64,000 nucleotides of DNA from Pocillopora verrucosa (Eukaryota; Cnidaria; Anthozoa; Scleractinia; Pocilloporidae): NCBI RefSeq assembly GCF_036669915.1, contig NC_089319.1, forward strand, positions 22,486,524-22,550,523, read 5' to 3'. This document shows, piece after piece, positions 1-15,096 of this stretch. Position 1 is the stretch's first letter. The number at the start of each line of letters is the position of its first letter. Below the pieces are notes generated by a model. That model saw only the letters and a program-made list of their open reading frames with translations. It did no database searches and was not told the origin of the DNA. The position numbers were made by a program, and so were the translations under genes.

Positions 1-2584
1 CCATGAGAGCCAGACTGCACCTTTACGTATTTGGTTCAGGAATCATTAGCATGCTTGACCGCAAACACAGTATAAAATACTGGTTAGGTTCTTTAATTTG
101 GTTCGTATCAAGGCACCTAGACTGAAATAAACTGCCAGGGGCAAGTTGAATAGCGATTTAGGCACCAATTTAGCAAAATATGACGTCAGCTTTGCTCTTT
201 TTTTACTGATCGTGTGATAGTGACTTTCAGCTTTTGATATTATTGGTCAGTTCTAATTTATGACAATCAGTTCAGTATTTCAGTGATTCGTAGTCATTGC
301 ACTCAGTTAGATTTAGAAATGATTGAGAGAATGCGTGACAACATACATTATAATAATTATAATAATTAACGCAAGTTCAATTTTAAAGTAGTGATAACTT
401 CCACGCATACATAAATTACACGCAGCCTCGTTTAAACTACTCATAGTTACATTCACAACAAAATATGTACAAAAAAACTGTAATGTCTAGACTTGTATAG
501 GTCACCAGAAATGGATTTCATATGTTATTGCTTTGGTGAGGCGACGTTTCGAACTAATCGTATTATACATCATTTTTTCGGTTAGCCTTGCTTACTACGA
601 TAGAGAGGGAGGAAGAGGGACGAAAGTTTTGCAGATCGTGATAACAGAAATTGGAAAACATTCCAAGACTAAGCGCATTTAAGAAAAACGTTTTTTGATG
701 AAATTACACTACCAGTGTCCAATCTTCTACCAACGCAACTGTAATTCACTAAAGAGTTCTACATCTGCAGGTATCAATGCAGGCATTAGTGTATTTGCAG
801 AAAGTCATTGGTATTCAACTTGTCTATTGACACTTGAAATTGCTCTTTAACAAGAGCTTTGATTACGAAATTATACACATTGCAGATATTTGAATCATCG
901 TGCACTGTATTCTGGTTTAAACTATCCATATTTATGGTAAAAGTCTATGACACTTCCAAGGATTAAAGTTTCATTAATCTCCAAAGCAAACTAACGATGT
1001 CCTATGGCAAAATTTTTAAGTGACCGATAAAGTGAAATAATCATATTCATCACATCATGTAAAATAACATTCTCATTGTTCTACTCTATATGACTTGCCT
1101 GGGGGCTTGAAAAAGTTCCGCTTTCTAGAAAACAAGTTGGCAGTGTCTTTAAATGGAAAGAACTTTTTTCCTTTTTCCGCTTTGAAACAATTTATCACCC
1201 CGGGCTGTATTTATATATATATCCAGAGGTCAAGGAAAATTTGTTATCAACAAGACTGTTTTCCATTTGAAATTAAAATTTCCAAGATATTTGACCAACA
1301 ATGATGGAGCAAACGAGAAGCTCGATGACACGATTGAATGCCAATATGTGCGCTTTCATTTCATTTAATTTCGAGTAATTAGCTGTTCGATTTAAAGTAA
1401 AGACTGCATCACTTGAATTTCCAACATACTCAACATGACTGTGTTTAATTATAGTCTCTTTCCAAGGCTGCAGAGGGCTAACAGCACGTCATGATAATTT
1501 GTTCTCAAACTTTCCATTTTATCGAGATATCTTTAGTCTGTGAGATGTCCCATGCTTATGTACAGTTGCACTCTTAAGCAGAGTCCCAAAGAAACTGTGG
1601 TTGAAAAAGGGAGTATTCTTTAGCTGATGTGCAGAGAAAACAATACTATAAAGCAGGAGGTGTTCAGGCACATCACCGTGTTTAAAACATTTTTCCCGTT
1701 AGCAATCCAACTAGAACAAATTATTAAATTGGTTTAAAGTCCACACAAAAGCCAAACAAAGAGAGAGTCCAAAAACTCTCTTCAAAGAGATGCCGACAGC
1801 GCCAACGGTGTTAGGAATGGCACGCAAGTTGAAAAGCGTAGCAGGGAGTTTCTACTTTTAGTCTTTAGTAAATGGTCAGCATCCTTGCTATTTGACAAAT
1901 AACCTAGCTTGTTCCTAAGCAAAGACGACAGCAGGCGGGTGGAAGTGTTCTAGCAGTGACTCATTTCAAATACGAGCCCTGCAGCTATTTTTGTGTAGCT
2001 GTGTTTAACATAATTGCAATGTCAAAGGGTTCCTGTTCTAGGGGTTTAGGACGAAAAGAACGAACAAAGTAATTTTCTATGCAAATGAAATTGAAGAAGT
2101 GTGTACGACTGCTTTATGGATAGAGCGACGGAATTAGAGTCATTACCATCTGGAGTAGCTTTGCATGTTTCCGAATCCCTTTCGAGCTTTTTGAAGAATG
2201 TAATCACCAATGGTCTGAGCAATAACTTTTCTGGAAGATTCCAGACAAGAAGTTGTTTGGAGACTATGTTGAAGCACTCCTCTATAAAGGTTCTATGATA
2301 GTATGCATTTTTTGAAAAGATAATTTTAACATTCCCAGTCTGTCCCTCCACTTTAAACTATTGCATTCGTCATGCACCACTGGTGGTATTTCTCTCTTCG
2401 TCATTTTCTTTAATGTGGTCCCTTCCTGGCAGCTCACGACAACAGAGTGAGTAAATATCTTCTGGGAAATGAAAAACCGACAAGAAATTCGAACGAACGA
2501 GACATTACAAGACAAAGTGCAAAAGTTGAAAGCAACAGACCAACTAAAAGCGTTTTCACTCAAACTTAGGGTAATTTAAAATTG
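1..2584. other. gene-free stretch, left edge
   Basis: No open frame with exon-like borders is visible on either strand, and the short open frames here are what AT-rich sequence gives by chance. There is no tRNA-like box pair and no long repeat. It may be intergenic or part of a very long intron of a gene outside the window; the sequence does not decide between these. Confidence 0.6.
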
Positions 2585-2725
2585 TCAACTGAGTTGATAA
2601 CGTAAATTGGCCACCGTGAAGAGTTTTAAAGCTGACGTTTCGAGCGTTAGCCCTTCGTCATTCGCTCTTAAACGTCAGCTTTAAAACTCTTCACGGTGGC
2701 CAATTTACGTTATCAACTCAGTTGA
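2585..2725. repeat. perfect inverted repeat (foldback element), 56-bp arms
   Basis: The left arm (2585-2640) and right arm (2670-2725) are exact reverse complements over 56 bases, separated by a 29-base loop. The loop ends (starting CGAGCG, ending CGCTCT) can extend the stem with a mismatch. The right flank, to about 2810, carries a motif with TTTCTTTAGAAA. The same arm-plus-flank order recurs in a decayed form at about 52,375-52,520, so this is a dispersed family and not a local event. No coding capacity is present. Confidence 0.9.
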
Positions 2726-5700
2726 TAATATATATTAAATTACCCTGTCATACTCTCCCACCGACACGGCACCACAGTTTCTTTAGAAACTTACCCCTTT
2801 CACTTAAACTCAGTTATGTAACAGAATAGAAAGCATAGAAAGAGTAAAGTTTGCCATATGCACAAGAGCATACATAGTTAAAATAACATTCTGTTAGAAA
2901 AATTTGCATGATACAGACAATTCAGTTTATTGACAAACAATGAAAATCGGTAATAGATGTATGTGATCAATATCTACTTTCTCTTGGTATATGAACACAA
3001 TTTCATGAAGGACAAGTCCATGGCGTTACATCTTGACTTCACTCTTCGCACACTCCTCCTAATATTTTGTATTTCATTCTTCTGTTGGGCTAGAATAATT
3101 CTGTCTCCGCAGGTTTACCTCACTTGCTATTTCCTCAATGTATTTTAAGACACTGGTCATGCATCGGCAACAATTTTCTTTCCTTTCGAGTGTAAATCTG
3201 TCTTAGTTTGTATTCAAAGGCCACTAAACTAGTAAGGGAATCCTAGGCGTTCAAAAGCACCGGATGGCAAAACCATGGACTCATCCATCTAAACATAGAA
3301 TTACGCTTTAAAACAGATGTTCCGCATAATCAAAAATACACAAAGCAAAAAAAAAAAAAGAAAGAAAACATTGACATTTTTTCACATCTACATAACCTTT
3401 GGGGCCACCTTACATTTCTCAGAGATCAATGGGAGAGCATGATTTTATCTGGCTAAAAGGTAAACTTTATTCAATATTTCGATTTTGAGACAATTTTACC
3501 TCTATGAAAAACAAAGTAAGCTCTATGGTCAGTTAGCGAATATAACTGACCAAGTTACCATTCCAACTCCGGAAGCTGAGAATATCCTTTTCATTTCATC
3601 TTTTCAGTTTGTAATGAATAGCCAATACTTACTTTCTCCAGTTTTATCAAAATGCTTTAAAGAGAGAAGTGGTGAGAATGAAAAAGGAATTTTAGTATTT
3701 CTAATTGAACTCACTGAGCAAAAGTAAGTTACTTCACAAGCGGAAATCCGAACAGTAAACGGACCACTGCTGCAAATAGCTATGAGTAATATTAAGCTTG
3801 TACAAAAGAACCAAAAATTACCCAACCCACTTTGCAAGTCTTGCTTGAAACCTTTACATCACGTTTACTGGCAAAAAAAAGATAAAAATTTAAAAGGGAA
3901 CAACTTTTTATTTATTGACGAACTTTTTGTTTCCGTTTTTTTCTTAGAAGGGACATAGCTAGATATTTTTCGTGCAAGAGTCATGATCTGAGATTTTTTA
4001 TTGCCAAAAATTCCGGCTGAAGCGAGTTTGTAAGTTTACTTGTGGTTGCAATGACTATTTTTAAAAAGGAAGTTTAACCATTTAAAATCACTGATCAAGA
4101 TATCTGTTCCGTGTACAGTTCAGTTCGTTTGAAGTAATTTCCACCACGATTACATTTCCCCCTTTATTTCTTGTATTTACACGTTTTTGCAGCAGAGGTG
4201 TAACACAAGCTTCCATTGGTTGGATGTTTGAATGCGGAAAACTCTCATTGACGACATGCAACACGCTTTCGTTTTTTCCTCTTTCGTACCGAACACGGAA
4301 AATACGAACAATATTTACAGGAAAACAAAACTCATGGGATAACAATTAATAACAGTAGCTCAATTGGTAAAAAGAAAAGAGCACCTCTAAGCGTCAGAAC
4401 ACGAACGAAACCTCATTGCGATGGTAGAAGCAACAGAAATAGGATCTCTCTTGCCTATTTAGTTTCAGGAATTTTTTCCTGCGGTATTTAGCACTCGATG
4501 GTCTCAGAGTCTTTTGAGCTCAACTTCTACACTCCATTAGGACGTATTTGCGTTTGAAGAAACACTTTTTGCTTATTCTTTCGCTTTTTTGCTCTGTTTG
4601 AGCAAAATAAATGGTGGACATAGGTGAAGAAGACTTGTGACGTGCCCAGCTTTACAAGCAGGAGAATGGGATCAAAAGTAAAATGGCAGAGAAATATCAG
4701 TCGCGGAAAACAAAGAAAGAATCCCATTTAAAGGACATTTCAGTTCATTGCAGAATTTTTCGAGTGTTTTTCTTTGCGCGGCAGAAGTCTTCCTAGGGAT
4801 CGTATTACTCAATCAATGATGGACCAGCCTTTTTGTTAACCCAAGTTGATCACAAATCTAGCAAAGATGAACTATGGCCGAGAAGAGGAACAGGTAAGAG
4901 AAATTAAAAACCTGTACTAATTACCTCATTATCAAAACCACCAGAGTCCATTTTCTCATTCATTAAGGCTTTTGTCGTACACCCCCCCCCCCCCCTCTAC
5001 TCAGTTCATACACCTGAAACATAATTTGACTCATGAGGGACTCAGACCATTATCTGTACCACGCTAAATACAAAACAAAAAAAAAAAATTTCCGCCAAAA
5101 TTCGTGGATTTTTGGTTGATTCGTCATATTCCCTGCATCAAGGCACTTGGACCAACAGCGCCATAGCTGTATATTTTTTTTCGTTTTCTTTTTTTCATAG
5201 AAAGACTTGAAAATTTTAAACCTCTTGACGATTAAATGTACTCCTACGACGTTTGCCTCCTTCTGAAATATCCGAGACTCGGTGCTCAAATTGCCATCTA
5301 TAAGGTTTATAAAATATAACAATTTAGCAATGACAAGTAATATCGCCAAATTCTTGCAAGATTTCATGAGCAATATGTTTCATAGCATTTGATGAGTTCG
5401 CAGTCCAGACAAATTACACTCAACCCTCGAATGGCAAGTTAATATCAAATGATGGAGGCGCAAATTCAGTCAAAAGACTGAGGATAACGAGGATTCATCT
5501 CTCTTGCAAACGACTATGGAGAAAGACAACTTTTTATGACCACCATATAATCAGGATCCAAACAGCCTTCCAAAACATCAAAGCTCATAGTAACTCTGGG
5601 TTTGTTCGTTTGTAATATCGTTAGCCAGTTGACACTATACGCATGCACGGTCACCTTTTGTCCTCCTCATTAGTTACGCATACTTATAATTAAAGAACAA

Positions 5701-8700
5701 TTTACAACTGCTCTTTTGTTTTCATTTGGATCCTTTGAAGCTTGGTTAACAAGTGCTGTAGGTAAGAGGGTCCTACTATACAACATGTTACATATCTTGG
5801 TATATTAGAAGAAATGAAAAAGCGAAACAACGTTCGACATATAAACTACAAGGGAAGATTTTAGAAGTACTCAATATAACTAACTCTGTTTTCTTCAAGA
5901 AAGAGAGACGACCGATATCGTGTTCAGGGTGCCAATTACCTTTCTCTTTGTCGATATTGTTTAATGATACAAAATAAATGCAGTAGGGCATCTTAAAGAG
6001 CAACAAACAGGAACTTTTAGTCGCCTGAAGCAATACTGACACCTATTGAGAAATTGTTCCATTTAATTAAGATGAGACAGCTTTTGAACTCAAGGCGGAA
6101 AATTTTGCTCACTTTGTTTTCTGCTTGCAATTAGCACTAAAGGGAACAATGGTACATCAGATTACCGCTGTTTCCCTGGTTGTTAACTTTAAATGATCTC
6201 GAAATATTTCACTTCAATTACTTGAAAAAGAACCTGGGTTGAAAATACTTCCAAAGCCTTTTTTGATAAGTCTTTGCGTTGATAGACGAAGATAACACTC
6301 AGCGAAAAGAAGGCCGAAACATGTTATATTTAGATTGGTCATTTTGGTGTTTTCGTTGCGTGCTGTGGCATGACATTACATGATAAGGTTCGATGGCAAA
6401 ATGGACTTTAAACGTTATCTTAAAACTATTTTCCTCGTTCAGATATCTTTATCATGTTAATGACATACAAGAGCCGAAAAACACAGGAAAACTCTTGTTG
6501 CATGCTGTAGGATCATGAGATGAAGTTCAATGGAAAACTAAATTCCTGAGATAAATGTTAAAACTATACTTCCTTCGAATACCTTAATCGTATTAAAAAC
6601 AAAATCTCAACTCCGTCAAACAAACAGAAAACCAAACAGGAACTTATTAATGTCCTAGGGGTCATAAACGCGCTCAATGATTTATTGTACTTTTTTAGAT
6701 AATTGTAGTTTAATTGTAATTCCAAGAAACCATCTGAGCAGAAACAGGAAAAAATCCGACTTCAACAGAGCAAAATTCCAATTTGTCCTTTTGAAGTTTG
6801 ATCACGAAGTTAATCAATAAGAAGCCATGATTTTGATGAAACCGACTCCCATGAAGCGAAAATTGCTTGAAAAGCGATAAAATATAACTTCCATTAGCAG
6901 ACTATTTGCCGTCAAATGTTCATTATCGGCTAAGGAACTAATGTCGTCAGAGCCGTGTAATCTGCATAATTTTTTACGTGTTTACACACATTCACTCCAA
7001 CGATCAAAGCACTTGGAATCTCATTACCCCTAGCTACGCTAGAAAACAAAACAAAAATCTCTATCAGTGTTAAAGTGAATGTTACATCCATATAGCAAAG
7101 CTGGCAGATAGCTATGTATTTTTTTGTACGTGCGAGCAGGAAATATTCACCAACCAGGCATTTAAACTAAGACATTAACTTAAAGAGCGATGACGCAAAT
7201 GTGACGTCAACAATGCCACAACGACACGAACAGGTCCAAGCGCAATGAAACCAAGGAAACGAGTTTTTCATAAGACTACTTCTTAGGTTATATCATAAAA
7301 CTTTCATTATGTTATACATTTTAGAGCGAGTAAAGGCTATTTGCATAAGAACAACTTCATTGATCATCGATTAAATCGGCTTCTTTTACGTATCAAAGGT
7401 GCGATGACCTTTTTTAAAGGCTGCCCAAGTGTAGCGTTCTGTATCGCGCAAAACCATTGGAAAGACAACTGAGCTTGCAAACTTGCTTCAGCTGAAAGTT
7501 TCGCCAGGCTAAGAAACAATCTCAGATCATTTCTACCACACGAGAGATATCGACTGATGTTCTTAAATATGCTCAACCCTCGTAAAAAGACAGCGAATAA
7601 CTAATTTGCTAAATTGCGTTAGCCTCTTATGTACGTGTAGGCAGAATACACAAGGGCAATACGATAAAAACATCCCGGGAAATACACCAATTGTCACCGA
7701 TACCTGCGGCCAAAAACACTTAAAATTTAAATTTATAATGAAATCGGCTAAAATGTTTTAGCAACCACAGTAATGCTGTTTGCTAATTTGTTTGACTCCC
7801 ACGAGGATATCGTGCATTAAACAAATAGTCATATTAAGATGCGTTTCTTGTCAATCAAATTCGTTAAACTTTACGTATAGTTAAGTTGACTTTTGGCCCT
7901 CAGTTTCGCGTTGCTTTTTAGGAAGCTAAATGTCCATTAGCACTAATTGCTCCATGTTAAAACCTAATTAGCATGAGTGTTTGGTGTGATACCACAAAGG
8001 AATTTACAAGTGAAAACAAGACAAGGACATAATTAGGTATTAAGCTCTTTCTAACAAAACACCCACACAACCAATATCGTCGTTTGTTCCGTTTTATTCC
8101 CTGAGAAAATAAGTCAGCTGTTTCACCTTCACTTTTTGTTCAAAATATTTTCACATTTTCAATAATTCTGCCTAAAAAGGGCAATCGTCACTACAATATA
8201 TTTTCGAAATATTGGTGAATAAACAAAATCAAAGGTGTCATTTAATGCATGATAGCTAAATATTTGTTACACATGTATATAGGACTCTCAACATAATCCT
8301 TTTCATCCGTTCTCCAGGACGACGTTGGTTCCATTGCACGTAAATCACTGTGAAAAGTCTGCACAATATTATTTCCTTCGTTGGTTCACTATTTAATCAA
8401 TATGAATAATTTGGCCATTTAAATTAAATAACGAATGGTAAATTTTTAGGAGATTACGATTTCTTCACAAAGTAAACGTGACTGATCGTTTGCAATCGTG
8501 ACCTACTTCGAACTAAGAATCCCTTTTTTGTAGTCATTTACAAAGCGCCATTCATTCATTCAAGAATCTGAGAAAACTTCCATGACAAACAAAACAGGGA
8601 AAATCGGCTGAATGTCAGTCATTACAAAGCTTCGTATTTGTACGATTAAATGCGAAGAATCTCTAACTATATCAATATTTAATCTATCAATTAGTTTCAG

Positions 8701-11700
8701 TCATGCATATCACAGCGCAGATACCTGCAAAGCACGAATTTATAGAATCTATCAAAAGAAATATCTTAACCCCCTAAGCTTTAATGAGGTAACACAGGTC
8801 ATCTTCCCTTAAAAAAGTAAGCGTTTGGGGTTTTTGTGCAGTTGTTCATCATTTAATTAATTTAACGACTCGTGGATTTAAGAGAGTTTGAAAACATTTG
8901 GAAAAAATAGTATGAAGCTCCTGGGACCGTGACTAGAATATTGCTGTTCTTATTTGCAAGGCGTCGTCTTGGAGAGGCCAACTCGCAGGAGTTCGCTTTT
9001 CACTTGAGCTTGTTTCGACTAGGTAACACACGTAAAAAAAATTAACATATCTCCATGGTGTTGTCATGACAACTTTGCTGTCAATCATGCCTTGCATTAA
9101 AGGCAGTGAAAATTCCGGGTTCGTATATTTAGACGTTGAAGTGCGAGGAAGCAAGCGATATTTTTTACGGCTTATGCAAACGTTTTTGTATGTCATGGAA
9201 AGACATGCAACATCTGATAAAGGTTAAAGCACCAACATTTAGCTGTGAGACTAGCTATGCTGTGCTCATCAATAGCGGCTGTAAGTAATCGTGAAGTCTA
9301 AGCGGAAATACCTCTTCCTACTAGGAAAAATTGAACAGAGGATGACTGTGACAGTAAAATATATATATTTTTTAAAAACGACACCTGGTAGGGCCCAAAA
9401 ACCACTCACTGGTGTGGCTTCGTGATCTACACAAGAAAGGAACGACTATTCTAGATAGCTACTTCTCACTGCTTAAGTTAAGGACTGCTCGAATTTATCA
9501 TTGTGGGAGATTGAGCAAAATGGATATCTGAATAGTATGGGTGTTCCTATGGACATATTTGAGCTGCAACATTGTAGCCCCATTATAAAAAATTGCTTGT
9601 CGTGATGGGCTGATGGCAGCCTCACACGTCCTGTCTACGTTCGGCCAAAAACGGGCATGAATCTGACAGCAGGATAGTGTGCCAAAAATGAGTGGGACTT
9701 ACGACAAAGATGCACAAGCTGTTACAGTGAATCTCATCATTCTGACATTGACGGCCTTGAGGAGCTGGTCTAAGCAGAGCAAGTAAAACACGCACCTACT
9801 ACAATTCTCTCTGAATCGCTACACATGTGTTTTTTTTGCTATCTCGAGCTGCAAGGACCTATTTAATGCAGCCAATGATACAAAAACATATTAACATCAG
9901 AACCTCGGCTGAAAAGTTATGGTAAATGCCAAGAAACCGAGTACTTGTTGAACGAGTAAGTTCGTCTCATAGTATCTTATGGAAGGTCACGTGACTACTT
10001 CAGCGGCGGTCATTCTGCCTTCGCTGCGCAGAGACTACATTAAATTTGCATAAACGCTGAGAAGGAAATCAGGAATTTGTTTCATTTTCTGAACACCTAA
10101 TTCATGAAGATGGGAAATCCGTCTGCTGGATTATAAAAACCGAAAGGGAAGTCTTGTCGAAATGTGAGATTACACCATGTGTATAATCTCCTTTCAGGAC
10201 ATCCGGAAATCAGAAGTATGAGTTTGTATTTCAAGTTCCCTTTCAGTTTGTAGACAATTTCCTTTATAGAATGTTCGAATTGTTTGCAAAGAAAAATTGA
10301 AAGTCCTGTGATGTGTATTCAAAAATTCCATGGGTGCTATCCGGCAACCTAAAAGTATAAGTGCAATCATTGGGATTTCAAATGAGATTTTCCTGCAATA
10401 ACAGCACGAGGGGTGCAGCAGACACTAAAGAGGGATGGCTCACGTGCTTTTAAACTTAAATTGTTATTCTTATGTTTGCAGGGAAACTAGAACACGTGGA
10501 ACGTCGACCCTGGAGTGAAGTATCAGCTCGATCATGCATGCCCGGCAGACGGTATGCTCTGCTTTGTGGTGGGGGCTGGATACTTGAAATGACTGTTCTT
10601 GAGAACTTTTTCTTTTCTTTTGCTCTGAAACCAGTCATCTTTTAGCCAAACATTTTATGGCGTTCAACTGATCTCAGAAAAGCGTATGTAAGGTGTTGAC
10701 TTAAGTTCCCCGAGTTTTTTTTTAGTTTTAGGGGGCCTGTTCTAAAGGAACTAGCCATTAAAAAGTTTAACTCACATCAAATATTCAACCAATTAGCGCC
10801 AATTAAATATTTGAATTAGGCTTGTTTACCGAAGGCTTTATTAGAAAGCTTTTCGTTGTTATAGAAGTCACGGTGGATATTTAGACTTAAAGAATTTGAG
10901 GACTCCCTACTAAAAACTGGTTACTAAAGGGATTGTAAAGCACGTCAGATGTTCGCCCACTGTTGTCATTATTTGTTTATCATGTTTCAAGATTTCTATC
11001 AGAATATTTATGAAAGAAATGTGAGTTATCATTAGGGGCTCATTTTTTATTCAGTCATGTATGCCGAAAGTCAAACTATTTCACATCTGCTTAATGCAAC
11101 GAAATAGCTTTTTTCAAATTTCCAGTCCAAGAAATATGTTACACAACGCGGTTCTATGAAATATACGTATTTAAACGTGTTTTAAGCAAACATGTTGCCA
11201 ACAAAAATAAGGGTTTCAAAGTATGGAGTAGAAATTAATATGTGCAAATCGCTCTGAGAGCTCACACTGTCCGCTCTGTTGAAAGCTCTGGGTCATTTTC
11301 ACAAAATTTTTGGAGGTATACGTAACCGATTGTCTAACAATCCTTTTGTTCCACACCCACTTCTTACTGCGAGCAAGTTTACAATTTTTTAAAACCACTA
11401 TGATGCCCACAGCAAAAGTCTACGCAGGAGAACATCGGTCTTGACGCAGTTGAGTGGGCCGTTGATTATTCTTCTTCAAAATGTTTTAAAGGTCAACAGG
11501 CAGGATGTCGTTTTAAATTTGTTGTTTTGAGGTATCTAACCGTGACTTGTCACGATGTCACTAATCATCTCGGTTCTTAGTTACCGCCGTAACTTGTCAA
11601 CACAAATTACACCTACGCATTCACGAAAACGCAAAACAATGATGTCCACTTCGCTTTGGTTTCAAAGTATACACGAAAGATAGCGCAAGAGATACTGGAG

Positions 11701-14700
11701 ATTGCCACGTGACCAACCTCACAACAAGACTACAATAGTGGTATTGACTTCCTGACGTTCGTGCAAAACAAGTCGGGTGATATTGTTTGTATCGCCAGAA
11801 AATGCTCTGAATTACCGCAGTTAGTTTATTAGGCAATTAAGCAAATTTAAAACCACAGAAAAACTTTTTGGTACAGCAGATTTAAAGGTCCTAATGGTGA
11901 TTTGAAAACATTGTTAAGTGACGTTTGTCTCTTTAAAAAGTGGTATCTCTTTGGATACACTTGAAAGAACTAAAGGCATTTTTGCAACTTTGGACCTATG
12001 TACTAAATGTCTGCGATTCTTAACCTCCTCAAATGGAAGTTTGATCGAAAGAAAAGGCTCTTAAGACCATATACGATGATAAGTTGTCCAAGAAAGAAAA
12101 TAAGACTACAGCATATTTTTAAAGACCGTGGGAATCTGTCGTGTTTACAACAGGAACCATTAAATGCCCTTCAGCTAATCACCTGGATGTTAATAAAACG
12201 TTACCGAGCGATCAATTATTTGGCAGTCTCCCGATGAGGCAAGTATTCCATAAAGAGGACTTTAATAACAGATCACACTTTCTCACTACAAAACTTTCTG
12301 TTTTCGACAAAACAGCCTGGACCATGTTTTAGTAGTGGTTAAAAAAAAACTCAAACCAACACACATGGTGTATGATTTAGTCTACAAATTTATCTTCAAA
12401 ACAGTTGACCCGCGCATAAAATATCCCACTTCTTTCAGTGGTTTGCACTGTAAATGTCCTTGATAATCATTACACTGACGACCTTCGGCAAGCATGCAGG
12501 CTGCCCGGAATTCTTAATGCGCAGTCTTAACGATCGCAATATAAAATGAGCGAGTAAATTGGCAGGGCTTCAATTTATAACTTTCCAGCATAGACGGATA
12601 TTTTTGAAGAGGTTTGTAATGTTTGTATTTTTGGAAATTCGATCGGTTTGGTCTCATGTTCAGGGCCAAAGTGCGGCTGAAGATACGTAAGCGCTGTCGT
12701 ACACACATCAATGAAGACACATTATGACGTTTGCAGCTTCCTTATCGAAACGAAGCTAAACAGAGGAAATGTTTAAAAAAAAGCGCCTGCTGGTTTTGTG
12801 GTCATGCTGGTGATAAATTAACCGAGGCAATTTAAACTAAGTAATTGCTAACCGAAAAAACACACGAAATTTTGTGCCTTGCTGTTCCTTCGATCGAAAT
12901 GTTTCGTACTACACAACACCAAACCACTTTTGGCGGGAGTTTCTCTGTCGCCCACACACCAGCATATTTGACGTCATTCATGACGACAAGAAACCGTTCT
13001 AAAACGTCTCAACAAAATTTCGTCTGCAAACCGTATAACAAGAAAATCGGAAGTTTACAAAACCGCTGAAACTCTTTTCAACGAAAATGTGTCGCAAAAT
13101 ACCAGTCATGCAAAGTAACTTACGTACGTTTGAAGCATGATTTGAAGCAGATTGTCACCACATTCCACCAGATGAAGTGAAGCGTTACCTCAAAAACACG
13201 CCATATTCTTCCAATCCAAAGAAAAGACATGGAGACAATGAATTTTTTCCTGTCTTATGAACATTCTGATGAACGAAACGTGGCAGATAGAACGAAAAAC
13301 ATTTGGTACTAACGCATTAAATGCAGACAAGTGTGCATTGTGTAATATTCCAGGGGGGTTAAATTCTTGCCTAACTATGCAGGCTTGAGCGAGCTGTCTT
13401 CACAAATACATATGATCCGATTAAGCAGCACCGCGCGTGCAAAAGTGAAATGTTTAAGCTTCATAAATTTGACAGGAGTCATGTGTTTGATAGAGATCTA
13501 AAAAGGTTTAGAACACAGATTTGTAGAGGGTACGACAATATTGTCCTATCTGGCGTGACAACATGACAACCTACATGAGAGGCAACTCACGTACGCCACC
13601 GAAACAGAGTCCCATCATAATTTTAACTATCGTCTTACACTACAAAGAAGTTCTAGTCTGCAATATCATAAGCAGTTTGAGACATCTCTTTAGCAAAGAG
13701 TCAATACACCTTTCTAATTGAGGTAACACTATCACTGAAACGAAGGTGTAGATTTTAAAAGGGATTTTTTTTGCCCTCCTTCTTTGTGACGTCAGAGCCC
13801 ATTGTATCGAAGAACACCACCGGATGTCATAACAACCATTGGCCTGTCATTCAAACCATATTTTAATCACAAATGAATGAACTGTTTTTAAACGAGGATA
13901 TCAAATGGGCTTAATTACAACGTGCTTGCACTGGGCAAGACATCACACGATTTAACTCCAAGAGAAAGTGAATTGTGACACCGGGCGCTCGGAGACGACG
14001 AAAACCAGGCTTTGAACGGTAACCAGTCCGGCAGAATTATTTCATATTCACAAAGCCACAAAGCTCCAAAACGCAAGTATTTAAGAACTCAGACCTCAGA
14101 CATAAAGCGAAGACTACTCTTAAGTCTCATCGTCAAAGAACGATAGCAATCCGCACGGTAAGTGTCATGCGCACAACAATTTCGGGCTGTGGTACAAAAG
14201 AAGATTGGATTAGGGTGAAAAGTTATTTGCGTACTTTCCTTGTAGAATTTTTTTACATAGAAGAAAAAAAGTTTTCTGTCGCTATGCTGTTTTCGACGTC
14301 TTAGGAACAAATCAAAAACCTTTAACTTGTGCTTGTAAGGCAAGAATGAGTGAGCTACGATTGTCGTCTCTTTTTAAACATGTAACTTAGACAAACAAGA
14401 TCTTGTTTTTATGCTGGTTTTTTTTGTTTTGCTTAATTTTTCAAAAAAAAAACAACAAGATCGTGCTCGTGGACATTACCATTTGTGGACGTGAAAGTTT
14501 TGTCGTATTGTGCTCGAGATCGTTAGTGTTTTAATTAAGTCGCCAGAACTCTGGAAGGTGTCTTCTTTGAGTTAATCACGCGTGACCAGAACTAATCGCG
14601 CGCGAGCACCGCGCACCTTAACAATTAGCATTCGTTCGGCTCCTGAATGAATTTGCAATTAAAAACTGGTTCAGTGGCGACTGTTGCCACAAGTTACCAG

Positions 14701-14940
14701 CCACTTAAAACAACTATTTAGACGCGTTGCTATCCTTTAATTTTAAGGGATACAGATTTCCCAGAGCAAGTAAATTGAGTACATATTCCGTAACATTTTA
14801 CTTTATCATAAGACTTACTTTTATGGTATTACCGGCCGGATACAGCTCTTTTCAGTAATATAACACTCCTAGCTCCAGTATAACATGCGCAGTGTGGCTT
14901 TATTCGTGTGACTTCTTGGCCTAAATAACCTTAGACAACC
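2726..14940. other. gene-free stretch upstream of the ETS gene
   Basis: About 12 kb with no supportable gene. It contains short homopolymer runs (a C-run near 4981-4997) and a relatively stop-poor patch at 10,480-10,640 described among the findings. Given its position, parts may hold distal control elements of the ETS gene at 15.3 kb, but no specific site can be supported from sequence alone. Confidence 0.55.
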
Positions 14941-14991
14941 TGTAGCAGAATGGGCCGGTAAAAGTTCCTAGTTTTCCTAGAAAGGGTTTCG

Positions 14992-15007
14992 CCGGAAACG
15001 CTTCCGG
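14992..15007. promoter_or_regulatory. inverted pair of ETS binding motifs upstream of the ETS gene
   Basis: A CCGGAA core and a TTCCGG core face each other across a four-base spacer, giving an almost perfect 16-bp palindrome 90-105 bp upstream of the TATA box. Two more ETS-like cores lie close by: CCGGAT at about 14,835 and CCGGAG at about 15,055. ETS proteins bind GGAA/T cores, so a factor of this class, possibly the product of the gene itself, could act here. Occupancy is inference. Confidence 0.5.
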
Positions 15008-15096
15008 TAGAAGTCACGTCTAACGACTTCCATCGCGCAAGTTGACGTTTTTCCCGGAGACTGAAGCGAATGTTGTTAAAGCCAGTAAAAAAAACA

